Shown piece by piece: positions 1 through 7,179 of a stretch of DNA of 20,780 bases (positions are counted from its first letter, which is position 1; every line of letters begins with the position of its first letter). The stretch is from Peptococcaceae bacterium UBA4997. Its GTDB lineage: Bacteria; Bacillota; Dehalobacteriia; UBA4068; UBA4997. The position numbers were made by a program, and so were the translations under genes. The notes beneath the pieces were generated by a model. The model was not told where the DNA came from and made no database searches. It saw only the letters and a program-made list of their open reading frames with translations. The stretch lies in the NCBI GenBank assembly GCA_002398485.1, contig DGYV01000016.1, positions 23,051 to 43,830 on the forward strand, given 5' to 3'.

Positions 1-34
1 TTAATAATTATTAAAATAAAATCGGCTTCTATTC

Positions 35-68
35 TTGATTATGGATTGTTTTTATTATACAATACAAT
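35..68 (+). promoter_or_regulatory. Sigma-A promoter of the [NiFe] hydrogenase operon
   Basis: TTGATT (35-40) and TACAAT (58-63) are separated by exactly 17 bases. A second overlapping TACAAT lies at 63-68. Both hexamers are one or two bases from the sigma-A consensus. Transcription would start near 70, leaving a leader of about 60 bases before the first gene. This is a sequence match only. Confidence 0.55.
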
Positions 69-132
69 ATGGTATTGATATTATTTGTATTATTTATTTT
101 GAATTAAATATTTAAGGAGGGAAGAAACAAGG

Positions 133-1557
133 ATGAGAGGACAAGGTTTAGTTCTATGTGCAGTTTTTGTCCCGCTGCTGGGTGCATTTCTTTTGCCTTT
201 TATAGGCAAAAGGTCTGTTAAGCTAAGAAACCTTTTGGCTTTGGCATTTGTAGCTATTGCGTTTATTGCTTCTGTTGCAATGCTGCCGGGCGCTATGGCA
301 AATGCACCCGTTTCAGTAAAAGTTTCCTTGCCGCTTGGTTTTAGCTTTGGCTTTTTAGCTGATAGCTTGGCTGTATTTATGGCAATGGCATCTTCACTGT
401 TAGGGACAATCATCGTTTTTTATTCAATTGGGTATATTGCTCATTATGAAAATCAAAATGAATATTATATGATAGTTGTAATGTTCCTTGGTGCAATGAT
501 GGGTTTGGTATACTCGACCAATCTTTTGTTTATTTACTTATTTTGGGAAATTTCAGCTATTGCATGCTGGCGTTTAATTGGGTTCTTCCGGGAAAAGTAC
601 ATAATCCGTCGTGCAGACAAAGCATTCCTGATCACAGTGGGCGGTGCATTGGTAATGCTTATAGGCTTTATAATGATTTATAATCAGACCGGTACTTTTG
701 ATTTAACGGAAATGGATTCACCTGTAATAAGTAACATTGCAATGCTGTTTATTTTATTTGGTATTTTATCTAAATCTGCTACTTTACCTTTTCATAGCTG
801 GTTAGCTGATGCAGGTGTTGCGCCATCTCCTGTTACATCTTTATTGCACGCAGCTGTTTTGGTTAAAATAGGGGTTTATGTATTTGCCAGGATATTCTTG
901 GTAACTATAAGCTATGATCCTATTTGGTATACTATAATACCTATTATAGCCGCTGTAAGTGCTTTGGTTTCGGCAGGCGTTGCTTTGGTGGAAACCGATT
1001 TGAAAAGGATAATTGCCTATTCTACTGTCAGCCAGTTAGGTTTTATTCTGCTTGGCTTATCCTGCGGTACTGAGGTTGGTATAGCGGGTGCTTTGTTGTA
1101 TATCCTAATGCATGGTTTGGCAAAGGGTGGGCTTTTCTTGTGTGCCGGTGTAGTTGAACATGCTACCCATACCAAGGATGTGCGCAAACTTGGTGGTTTG
1201 GCAAAAAATATGCCGCTTACGGCCATGGCCTTTTTGCTTTGCAGCTTTTCAGTAATGGGTATACCTCCATTTGGCGGTTTCTTCTCCAAACATATGGTTA
1301 TTTCCGGTGCTGTAATGGCAGACCAGCCTTGGATAGCTTTTACTTTTATTTTAGGTGCAGTGCTTACGGTTATTTATTTGCTTAGAGCCTTTGTTCTGGT
1401 ATTTATGGGTGAATGTAATTATCCTGATGCCAAAGAAGGCACCTGGCACATGACATCAAGTGTGGTTGCATTAGCGTTTATATCCTTACTGGCAGGTATA
1501 TTTATTAATGTACCTTCCGGTATTGTACAATCTATTATGCATATGATGGGATGGTGA
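133..1557 (+). CDS. Antiporter-like membrane subunit (NuoM/NuoL family) of the hydrogenase
   Basis: A 474-residue, very hydrophobic protein with about 14 predicted helices, of the proton-pumping NuoL/M/N and MrpA/D family. The family's ion-path residues are visible: Glu139 in the FWEIS helix, Lys214 in SKSATLPFHSW, and His239 and Lys245 in LLHAAVLVKIGVY. The broken-helix motif VETDLKRIIAYSTVSQLG and a late-helix lysine in FFSKH are also present. Its length fits NuoM or NuoN (about 480-510) better than NuoL. It is the first gene of the operon. AGGAGG at 115-120 lies 12 bases before the ATG, which is long, but no closer in-frame start exists. It should form one of three ion-translocating modules in the membrane arm. 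The exact M versus N assignment and the ion (H+ or Na+) cannot be decided here. Confidence 0.9.
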   Translation: MRGQGLVLCAVFVPLLGAFLLPFIGKRSVKLRNLLALAFVAIAFIASVAMLPGAMANAPVSVKVSLPLGFSFGFLADSLAVFMAMASSLLGTIIVFYSIGYIAHYENQNEYYMIVVMFLGAMMGLVYSTNLLFIYLFWEISAIACWRLIGFFREKYIIRRADKAFLITVGGALVMLIGFIMIYNQTGTFDLTEMDSPVISNIAMLFILFGILSKSATLPFHSWLADAGVAPSPVTSLLHAAVLVKIGVYVFARIFLVTISYDPIWYTIIPIIAAVSALVSAGVALVETDLKRIIAYSTVSQLGFILLGLSCGTEVGIAGALLYILMHGLAKGGLFLCAGVVEHATHTKDVRKLGGLAKNMPLTAMAFLLCSFSVMGIPPFGGFFSKHMVISGAVMADQPWIAFTFILGAVLTVIYLLRAFVLVFMGECNYPDAKEGTWHMTSSVVALAFISLLAGIFINVPSGIVQSIMHMMGW

Positions 1558-1562
1558 GCAAT

Positions 1563-3413
1563 ATGAGTACATTATTATTTTTATCTATCTTGGTACCGCT
1601 TATTGCCGCCTTGGTTATTTGGGGTTTACCCCAAAAGGCTGTTTTGTTAAAAGCCGCCGTTATGTTGATAGGTGTAACAATAAGCCTGGTATTTGCAATT
1701 ATTTTATTCAGGCAAGAAGCTGTACTTTCTTTTCCCTGGGGCGGCTTTGGAATGGATTTCAGCCTTAGGGTATATAACTTAAGCGGTTTTATTGTTTTAG
1801 CTGCTGCAGTTATTACTTTTTTAGTTGCTTTGTATTCCGTTACCTTTATGTGGGACAAAAAGAATGCAGGCAATTTTTACGGGTTTATGATGCTTACCTT
1901 ATGCTTTGTTATAGGTGCGGCATTGGCCAATAACCTGATTGTATTGCTTTTCTTCTGGGAAGGCCTTTCCATTCCTTTATATGGGATGATTATGGCAGGC
2001 GGCAAAGATAATTATGCTGTTACCGTAAAAGCCTTGATTCTGAATGGTATTGCCGATTTAAGCGTAATGCTTGGTGTTGCTTTTACAGAGCACGCAGCAG
2101 GGACTTTGGCTATGGATGCTGTTTTCAGCGTTCCCATGGATTTCTCGGCAAACTTTGCTTTTATTTGCTTAATGATAGGCGCTATAGGCAAAGCCGGTGC
2201 CGTTCCTTTCCATACTTGGATACCCGATGCTTCCGAAAAAGCTCCTTTACCTTTTATGGCTTTAGTTCCGGCGGCCTTACAAAAACTAATCGCTGTTTAT
2301 TTACTTTACCGTGTATGTGTTGATTTCTTCAGCTTCGATGCGCACAGCGGTTTAAGTATTGCTTTATTGGTAATTGCCAGTGTTACTATTATCATTGGTG
2401 TAATGATGGCTTTGGTTCAAAAGGACTTCAAACGTATGGTAAGCTATTTGGCGATAAGCCAGGTTGGTTATGTTCTGCTTGGTCTTGGCAGTGCCATGCC
2501 TTCAGGAATAGTTGGCGGTTTGTTCCAGATGTTTAATCTTGTTATAGTTATTTCTTGTTTGTTCATGATTGCCGGTTCTGTGGAAAAACAAACAGGTACT
2601 ACAGATATAACAAAGCTGGGTGGCTTGGGTAAAGCTATGCCCATTACTTCGTTATGTTTTCTTTTAGCTGCTTTTTCAATGGCAGGTGTACCTTTATTTA
2701 CCGGTTTTTATTCTCAGGTATTGGTTTTTGATGGTGCCATGCAGGCAAATTTGGTATTTTATTTGATTGCTCTTCTTGGCAACTTTTTTACTGCACTTGC
2801 TTTGCTTAAATTGGGTCATGCAGTATTCTTCGGCAAAGCTAAAGAAGGTATTAAGGCAAAAGAAGTTGCTCCTGCTATGTGGTTATCTATAGCAGTTTTA
2901 GCAGCGTTTACCTTTATTTTGGGTATCCTTAATGTTATAATCATTGAAGGTGTAATCCAGCCTGTGGTTGGTGAAGCCCTGCTTAAAGGAGAAGATTTTG
3001 CGGGTATCCTTCCTTATAACAGTCTTTTGGCGTTAGCTTCCATTTTGGTAATAGCGCTGGCTTTATTGATTCATGTTTATGGCTATAGAAAATCCGCCGA
3101 TGCTTTTGGTGCTGTTGAAACTATTCATAAAGCACCATTTTTCAGCAAAATGTATGATTTGGCGGAAGCCCGTTATTTTGACACCTATGAAATTTTGACC
3201 ATCTTATTAAAAGCTTACGGTTGGATCGCCTTTACTATAGATAGGGCTATTAATTGGTTCTATGATGTATTTTTGGTTCGCATTACAGCTTTTGCTTCAA
3301 TGGGGTTGAAAAATTCTAATAATGGTACAGGCAGCCGTTATGTTTCCTGGTCCTTATTGGGTGTTGTTATGCTGTTAGTTGTATTCATCGGTATGAATTA
3401 TTTTGTAAAATAA
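1563..3413 (+). CDS. NuoL-like long antiporter subunit with C-terminal extension
   Basis: A NuoL-family membrane subunit of 616 residues (E. coli NuoL is 613). Ion-path residues are retained: Glu133 in LFFWEG and Lys210 in IGKAGAVPFHTW, followed by WIPDA and the KDFKRMVSYLAISQVGY motif. After the 14-helix core, roughly residues 490-616 form an extension. It carries a hydrophobic segment, a stretch rich in aromatic and charged residues, and a last membrane helix. This matches the place where NuoL carries its lateral helix and anchor. The helix-8 region reads LVPAALQKL, where the first subunit has LLHAAVLVK, so the usual His is missing. The start is uncertain. ATG 1563 follows GGTGAG at 1553-1558. 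An upstream in-frame ATG at 1551 overlaps the preceding gene but has no ribosome site. Translational coupling with the preceding gene is likely. Confidence 0.9.
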   Translation: MSTLLFLSILVPLIAALVIWGLPQKAVLLKAAVMLIGVTISLVFAIILFRQEAVLSFPWGGFGMDFSLRVYNLSGFIVLAAAVITFLVALYSVTFMWDKKNAGNFYGFMMLTLCFVIGAALANNLIVLLFFWEGLSIPLYGMIMAGGKDNYAVTVKALILNGIADLSVMLGVAFTEHAAGTLAMDAVFSVPMDFSANFAFICLMIGAIGKAGAVPFHTWIPDASEKAPLPFMALVPAALQKLIAVYLLYRVCVDFFSFDAHSGLSIALLVIASVTIIIGVMMALVQKDFKRMVSYLAISQVGYVLLGLGSAMPSGIVGGLFQMFNLVIVISCLFMIAGSVEKQTGTTDITKLGGLGKAMPITSLCFLLAAFSMAGVPLFTGFYSQVLVFDGAMQANLVFYLIALLGNFFTALALLKLGHAVFFGKAKEGIKAKEVAPAMWLSIAVLAAFTFILGILNVIIIEGVIQPVVGEALLKGEDFAGILPYNSLLALASILVIALALLIHVYGYRKSADAFGAVETIHKAPFFSKMYDLAEARYFDTYEILTILLKAYGWIAFTIDRAINWFYDVFLVRITAFASMGLKNSNNGTGSRYVSWSLLGVVMLLVVFIGMNYFVK

Positions 3414-3434
3414 ACTGATAAGGAGGGGAAATAA

Positions 3435-4856
3435 GTGCCTGCAATATTAATCATAGTGCCGCTTTTAGGTATTTTGATCCTTAATATTCTTAACAATAAA
3501 ACAGGAGAAAAAATTGCTAGACCAATAGGTTTAATAGTGGCATTAGCACAAATTGTGGCTGTATTGGCGTCTTGGATAAGCTTATGGCATAATCATGCCG
3601 TATCTATGGATGTTGAAATTTTGGGCGCCACATTCCAGCTTGATATTATTACAATGGTTGTTACCTTGGCAATCGGCATGGTTGTATTGATGACCTTGCT
3701 TACTGAAAAAGCTACCAGAGAACATCCCTCTATCAGCTTTACCAGCCTTTTATTCGTACTGATGCTTGGTATGAACGGTATAGCAATGGTAAGAGATTTG
3801 TTTTCTTTGTATGTTTTCTTAGAAATAACAGGTATTAGCACCTTTATTTTGATTGCTTATGATAAGGATGTGTCTGCTCTTTCAGGCAGTTTTAAGTATT
3901 TGTTGATGTCTGCTTTGGCAAGTGCCTTTATTTTATCCGGTATTGCCATGTTGTTTATGCAGTTTGGCAGTGTTGATTTCATCTCAGTTGCTGCTGCCAT
4001 GGGCGATGGTTCCCAGCTTTCCGTACTGACCCTTACCGCTGTGCTTTTGATAACAGCCGGTATTGCTATTAAAGCGGGGATGGTTCCTTTCCATGGTTGG
4101 GTAGCTGATGCTTATAGTTCAGCTCCTGCTGCAATATCCGTATTAGTAGGCGGTATTGTTACTAAAATGGCAGGTATGTATGCAGTAATGCGTTTATGCA
4201 TGGAAGTATTTTCTATGGTAAAACCTATGACCATGTCTATATTGGTTTTGGGTACCATTTCTATTGTGGTAGGTGCTTTAGTTGCTATGAGCCAAACGGA
4301 TTTGAAAAGAGTATTGGCTTATTCGAGTATCAGCCAACTGGGTTATATAGCTGTAGGTGTTGCTACGGCAAGCCCTATTGGTTTAGCAGGTGCACTTTTG
4401 CATTTCTTTAACCACAGTACTTTCAAGTCCAATTTATTTGTTAATGCAGCTGCTTTAGAAAAACAGGTAGGTACCAGGGATATTAGGGAAATGGGCGGTT
4501 TGCAGGAAAAAATGCCTGTTACGGCTGTTACCTCCATATTATCTTTATTATCTGCCGCCGGGATCCCTCCTTTAGGTGGTTTCTGGAGTAAGGTTTTAAT
4601 CATTATTGCCTTATGGCAGGCGGATTTGAAAATATTTGCCGTTATTGCCGTATTGGCAAGTATTTTAACCATAGGTTATTTCTTGTATCTGCAAAGAAGC
4701 ATCTTCTTTGGCAAGTTAAAAGAAGGTTTGGAACACGTTACGGAAGCAAAAGGCCTCTTAGCTGTGGCAGCAATTGTTCTTTCTGCTGTAAGCGTTGCTA
4801 TTGGCGTTCTGTTCCCGATATTGCTTATTGTGTATAATGCACAAGGCTTATTGTAG
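3435..4856 (+). CDS. NuoN/MrpD-like antiporter subunit
   Basis: The third antiporter-like subunit, 473 residues with about 14 helices. Conserved charged residues in the membrane are Glu130 (LYVFLEITG), Lys213 (AIKAGMVPFHGW), Lys244 (IVTKMAGMY) and the lysine of GGFWSKV. The SQTDLKRVLAYSSISQLGY broken helix is intact. It most resembles NuoN and MrpD in length and in the VADAYSSAPAAISV segment. The start is a GTG at 3435, seven bases after AAGGAGGGG, and no ATG sits closer. With the two upstream subunits it gives the three-pump set typical of complex I. Most characterised group 4 hydrogenases carry fewer antiporter modules or arrange them differently. Confidence 0.9.
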   Translation: MPAILIIVPLLGILILNILNNKTGEKIARPIGLIVALAQIVAVLASWISLWHNHAVSMDVEILGATFQLDIITMVVTLAIGMVVLMTLLTEKATREHPSISFTSLLFVLMLGMNGIAMVRDLFSLYVFLEITGISTFILIAYDKDVSALSGSFKYLLMSALASAFILSGIAMLFMQFGSVDFISVAAAMGDGSQLSVLTLTAVLLITAGIAIKAGMVPFHGWVADAYSSAPAAISVLVGGIVTKMAGMYAVMRLCMEVFSMVKPMTMSILVLGTISIVVGALVAMSQTDLKRVLAYSSISQLGYIAVGVATASPIGLAGALLHFFNHSTFKSNLFVNAAALEKQVGTRDIREMGGLQEKMPVTAVTSILSLLSAAGIPPLGGFWSKVLIIIALWQADLKIFAVIAVLASILTIGYFLYLQRSIFFGKLKEGLEHVTEAKGLLAVAAIVLSAVSVAIGVLFPILLIVYNAQGLL

Positions 4857-4868
4857 GGGGGTGGCATA

Positions 4869-5393
4869 ATGACAGCAAGTTTAACCTGGATGATAATTTT
4901 ACTGGCGTTGACTGTTTTGGCTTTGGTATATGCTATTATGGTTAGGCCGCTTCTCTATTCCGCCATTGGTCTTGCAGCGGGCAGTTTATTTCTTACCATT
5001 ATCCTTTTTATGCTGAATTCTGCTTGGGCCGCTGTATTTGAGCTTTCCGTATGTGCAGGTTTGATTACAGTTGTTTTCATCAGTGCCATTATGATGACCA
5101 GGGTAGTGGATAATGATGAAAATCAGGCTAGGAATAAAGAGCATAGGAACCGTTTTTTACAATTGCCTATTATTTTAGCTGCAGTTACGGTAATTGGTGG
5201 AACATTGATTTACTTAGCAGGTTTGCCTTTAATGCCGGAAACATCTGTAACTGCCGCAGGCTTCAAAGAATTTGGTGAAATGCTTTGGCAGGAACGTACT
5301 GTTGATATTATTGGCCAAATCATCGTCATTTTAGCCGGTGCTTTTGGTGTGGCGGTATTATTCAAAAAGAAAAAGGAGCGTGACAACAGATGA
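4869..5393 (+). CDS. NuoJ-like membrane subunit
   Basis: A 174-residue protein with about five predicted helices (E. coli NuoJ is 184). The third helix carries VCAGLITVVFISAIMM, matching the VYAGAVMVLFVFVVMM helix of NuoJ, whose pi-bulge links the quinone-reaction region to the pumps. The usual Tyr of that helix is Cys here. A charged loop (VVDNDENQARNKEHRNR) follows, with two more helices and a basic C-terminus. The start ATG follows GGGGGTGG. The 3' end overlaps the NuoK-like gene by the four bases ATGA, so the two are translationally coupled. Family membership rests on size, helix pattern, the helix-3 motif and its position before the NuoK-like gene. Confidence 0.85.
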   Translation: MTASLTWMIILLALTVLALVYAIMVRPLLYSAIGLAAGSLFLTIILFMLNSAWAAVFELSVCAGLITVVFISAIMMTRVVDNDENQARNKEHRNRFLQLPIILAAVTVIGGTLIYLAGLPLMPETSVTAAGFKEFGEMLWQERTVDIIGQIIVILAGAFGVAVLFKKKKERDNR

Positions 5394-5698
5394 GTGTATT
5401 AAGCGGTGTTATTCTATTGGCTGCTCTTTTAATTGCTATAACTGCTATCTACTGTTTGTTGCGCAGCCGTAATTTGATTAGGATAATTATTGCGGTTGAA
5501 GTATTGATGAAGGCTGTTACTTTGCTTTTGGTATTTGCGGGCTATCTTGCCAATAATGTAGCTTTGACACAAGCTTTTGTGATTACCATGATTGTAATAG
5601 AAGCAGTAGTTGCGGTAGTAGCTGTAGGCTTGATCATAAACCTGCAGAATAAAAACAACAGCCTGGATGCGCGTCATTTAGGTTACAAACAAGATTAA
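5390..5698 (+). CDS. NuoK-like membrane subunit
   Basis: A 102-residue protein with three helices, the NuoK/MrpC/HyfE family size. Both membrane glutamates essential in E. coli NuoK (Glu36 and Glu72) have counterparts: Glu37 in IAVEVLMKAVTLL and Glu71 in TMIVIEAVVAVVAVGL. It should form the joint between the H/J/A region and the antiporter modules and pass protons between them. It is coupled to the NuoJ-like gene by an ATGA overlap. The ordering J then K is as in complex I. Confidence 0.9.
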   Translation: MSVLSGVILLAALLIAITAIYCLLRSRNLIRIIIAVEVLMKAVTLLLVFAGYLANNVALTQAFVITMIVIEAVVAVVAVGLIINLQNKNNSLDARHLGYKQD

Positions 5699-5712
5699 AA
5701 GGGGGGCTTGAG

Positions 5713-6039
5713 GTGAGCTTTAATCAAATCATGCTTTTCCCGCCGATTGCTTTCTTATTCTTTATTATAGTATCGGCGGCTATTTCCAAAGTTTCCAGCA
5801 AGCTGGCACCACAAGGTAATGATGCTCCCTGGAAATTCAAACCTTATGCAGGTGGTGAGGAAGTAACCAGCCACCATGTACAACCTGATTACAGTGAGTT
5901 TTTTCCGTATGCTTTTTTCTTTACGGTAATGCACGTTGTAGCTTTGATACTGGCTACAGTACCTGCCGAAACCATAATTTTACCTATGATATATGTTTTG
6001 GCGGCCGTACTTGCCCTGTTAATTTTATTCCGGAGGTGA
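5713..6039 (+). CDS. NuoA-like membrane subunit
   Basis: A 108-residue protein with one N-terminal helix, a loop of about 45 residues and two C-terminal helices, the layout of NuoA. The loop carries KPYAGGEE where NuoA has the PYECG loop that lies over the quinone tunnel. The second helix begins EFFPYAFFFTVMHVVAL, resembling the start of NuoA helix 2, but the FDVE motif of that helix is absent. NuoA is the smallest and most variable complex I subunit, so this call rests on layout, the PYxGGE motif and the gene's place directly before the NuoB-like gene. The start is a GTG at 5713 after a GGGGGG ribosome site. The last codons contain the ribosome site of the next gene. A NuoA homologue is not expected in a typical membrane-bound hydrogenase. 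Confidence 0.75.
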   Translation: MSFNQIMLFPPIAFLFFIIVSAAISKVSSKLAPQGNDAPWKFKPYAGGEEVTSHHVQPDYSEFFPYAFFFTVMHVVALILATVPAETIILPMIYVLAAVLALLILFRR

Positions 6040-6040
6040 T
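6031..6040 (+). promoter_or_regulatory. Ribosome site of the hydrogenase small subunit, inside the upstream gene
   Basis: CGGAGGTGAT is a near-perfect match to the anti-16S sequence and overlaps the stop codon of the NuoA-like gene. GGAGG ends eight bases before ATG 6045. This favours 6045 over the out-of-frame ATG at 6041 and implies coupled translation. Confidence 0.7.
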
Positions 6041-6044
6041 ATGA

Positions 6045-6473
6045 ATGAGCCTAGATCAAAAAATTATTAATTGGGCAAGACGTAAATCACCCTGGATTGT
6101 CCATTTTAATGCAGGAGCCTGCAATGGCTGCGATATAGAGGTTATTGACGCTCTTACACCTCGTTTTGACTTGGAACGTTTTGGTATTATGCAAAAAGGT
6201 ACACCACGTCATGGTGATATTTTGGTTGTAACAGGTGCGGTAACTATGCAAACCCGTGACCGCTTGATCCGTACCTATGAACAAATGCCCGAGCCAAAAT
6301 TTGTAGTTGCTATAGGAGCCTGTGCTTGCACAGGTGGTGTATTTGATGGTTGTTATTGCGTTTGTGGCGGGGTCAATGAGATAATTCCTGTAGACGCTTA
6401 TATACCGGGCTGTGCAGCCAGACCCGAAGCTATTATAGATGCTGTGGTTAAGCTTCTTAGTACCATTAAATAA
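6045..6473 (+). CDS. [NiFe] hydrogenase small subunit (NuoB-like)
   Basis: A 142-residue electron-transfer subunit carrying the proximal [4Fe-4S] cluster. Ligands by motif are Cys26 and Cys29 (GACNGCDIE), Cys93 (GACACTGG) and Cys123 (PGCAARPE). The CxxC spacing is that of group 4 [NiFe] hydrogenases. Complex I NuoB has two adjacent cysteines, so this is a hydrogenase rather than a complex I subunit. Two features are odd. There are additional cysteines at 95, 103, 105 and 107, the last three as CYCVC, in a position where relatives normally have none. The usual PGCPPRPE reads PGCAARPE. There is no signal peptide, so it sits on the cytoplasmic side, between the ferredoxin-like NuoI-type subunit and the NuoD-like catalytic subunit. 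Confidence 0.92.
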   Translation: MSLDQKIINWARRKSPWIVHFNAGACNGCDIEVIDALTPRFDLERFGIMQKGTPRHGDILVVTGAVTMQTRDRLIRTYEQMPEPKFVVAIGACACTGGVFDGCYCVCGGVNEIIPVDAYIPGCAARPEAIIDAVVKLLSTIK

Positions 6474-6510
6474 TACTAAAGCTAGATTGAAGATTGGGAG
6501 GTGTATATAA

Positions 6511-7179
6511 ATGGAAGATAATAAAGCTAAAGCTCCTGCTGCAAAAAAACCTTTGACAGATGCAGAAAAACAGGCGCGTATTGCTGCAGCTTTAGCTGCT
6601 AAAGCAGAAAGAGAAGCGGCAGCAAAAGCTGCTGAGGCCAGTAAACCTGTGCCCGAAATAGAGCTTGCTATTGCCAATAAAATTATTGCTAAGTTTCCTT
6701 TCTTAAAAGAAAGGATCAGGATACCCAGAGAGCACAGGCTTTATACTGATGCCATTGAACGTGAACAGTTTCGTCCTTTATATGAATATGTGGCAGATGA
6801 ATTAGGTTTTGATTTTGTAAGTACCATCAGTGGCGTTGATGTGGGTGATGATTTTCAGGTTATTTATCATTTAAGCAACAATAAAAACGGTTCTATGTTC
6901 AACGTAAAAGTTCGTATGCCGAAAGATGATGCGGTGATTGAATCTATTGTTGATAAATTCGAAGGTGTAACTTTTTATGAAAGAGAACTAGTGGATCTGT
7001 TTGGGATTCAAGTAAACAATATGCCGCCTGGTTTGCCCCATTATCCCTTGCCTGATGGCTGGCCCGCTGATCAGCACCCGTTAAGGAAGGATTGGGATCC
7101 CTCAAAAATGGATTGGAGTGTTGTTAAAGCGGAGGCTGTTCAGCAAGATGATGCAAAAGGAGGTGCCAATAATGGGTAG
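6511..7179 (+). CDS. NuoC-like hydrogenase subunit with Ala/Lys-rich N-terminus
   Basis: A 222-residue protein of the 30-kDa NuoC/HycE N-terminal family. Residues about 50-205 form the domain and end in the family signature YERELVDLFGI, then HYPLPDGWPADQHPLRKDW. Residues 1-47 are an extra segment made almost wholly of Ala, Lys, Glu and Arg, predicted helical or coiled and soluble. The C-terminal 20 residues are polar and low in complexity. It is a separate protein here, as in Ech, Mbh and complex I, and not fused to the large subunit as in HycE and HyfG. It should bridge the large and small subunits. The ATG follows GGGAGGTG. The stop lies inside the next gene, overlapping by eight bases. Confidence 0.9.
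   Translation: MEDNKAKAPAAKKPLTDAEKQARIAAALAAKAEREAAAKAAEASKPVPEIELAIANKIIAKFPFLKERIRIPREHRLYTDAIEREQFRPLYEYVADELGFDFVSTISGVDVGDDFQVIYHLSNNKNGSMFNVKVRMPKDDAVIESIVDKFEGVTFYERELVDLFGIQVNNMPPGLPHYPLPDGWPADQHPLRKDWDPSKMDWSVVKAEAVQQDDAKGGANNG

Noticed and set aside
6087..6677. A long open frame on the minus strand
   Set aside because: It overlaps two well-supported hydrogenase genes on the plus strand, and its translation shows no domain and a biased composition that mirrors the Ala-rich coding region.
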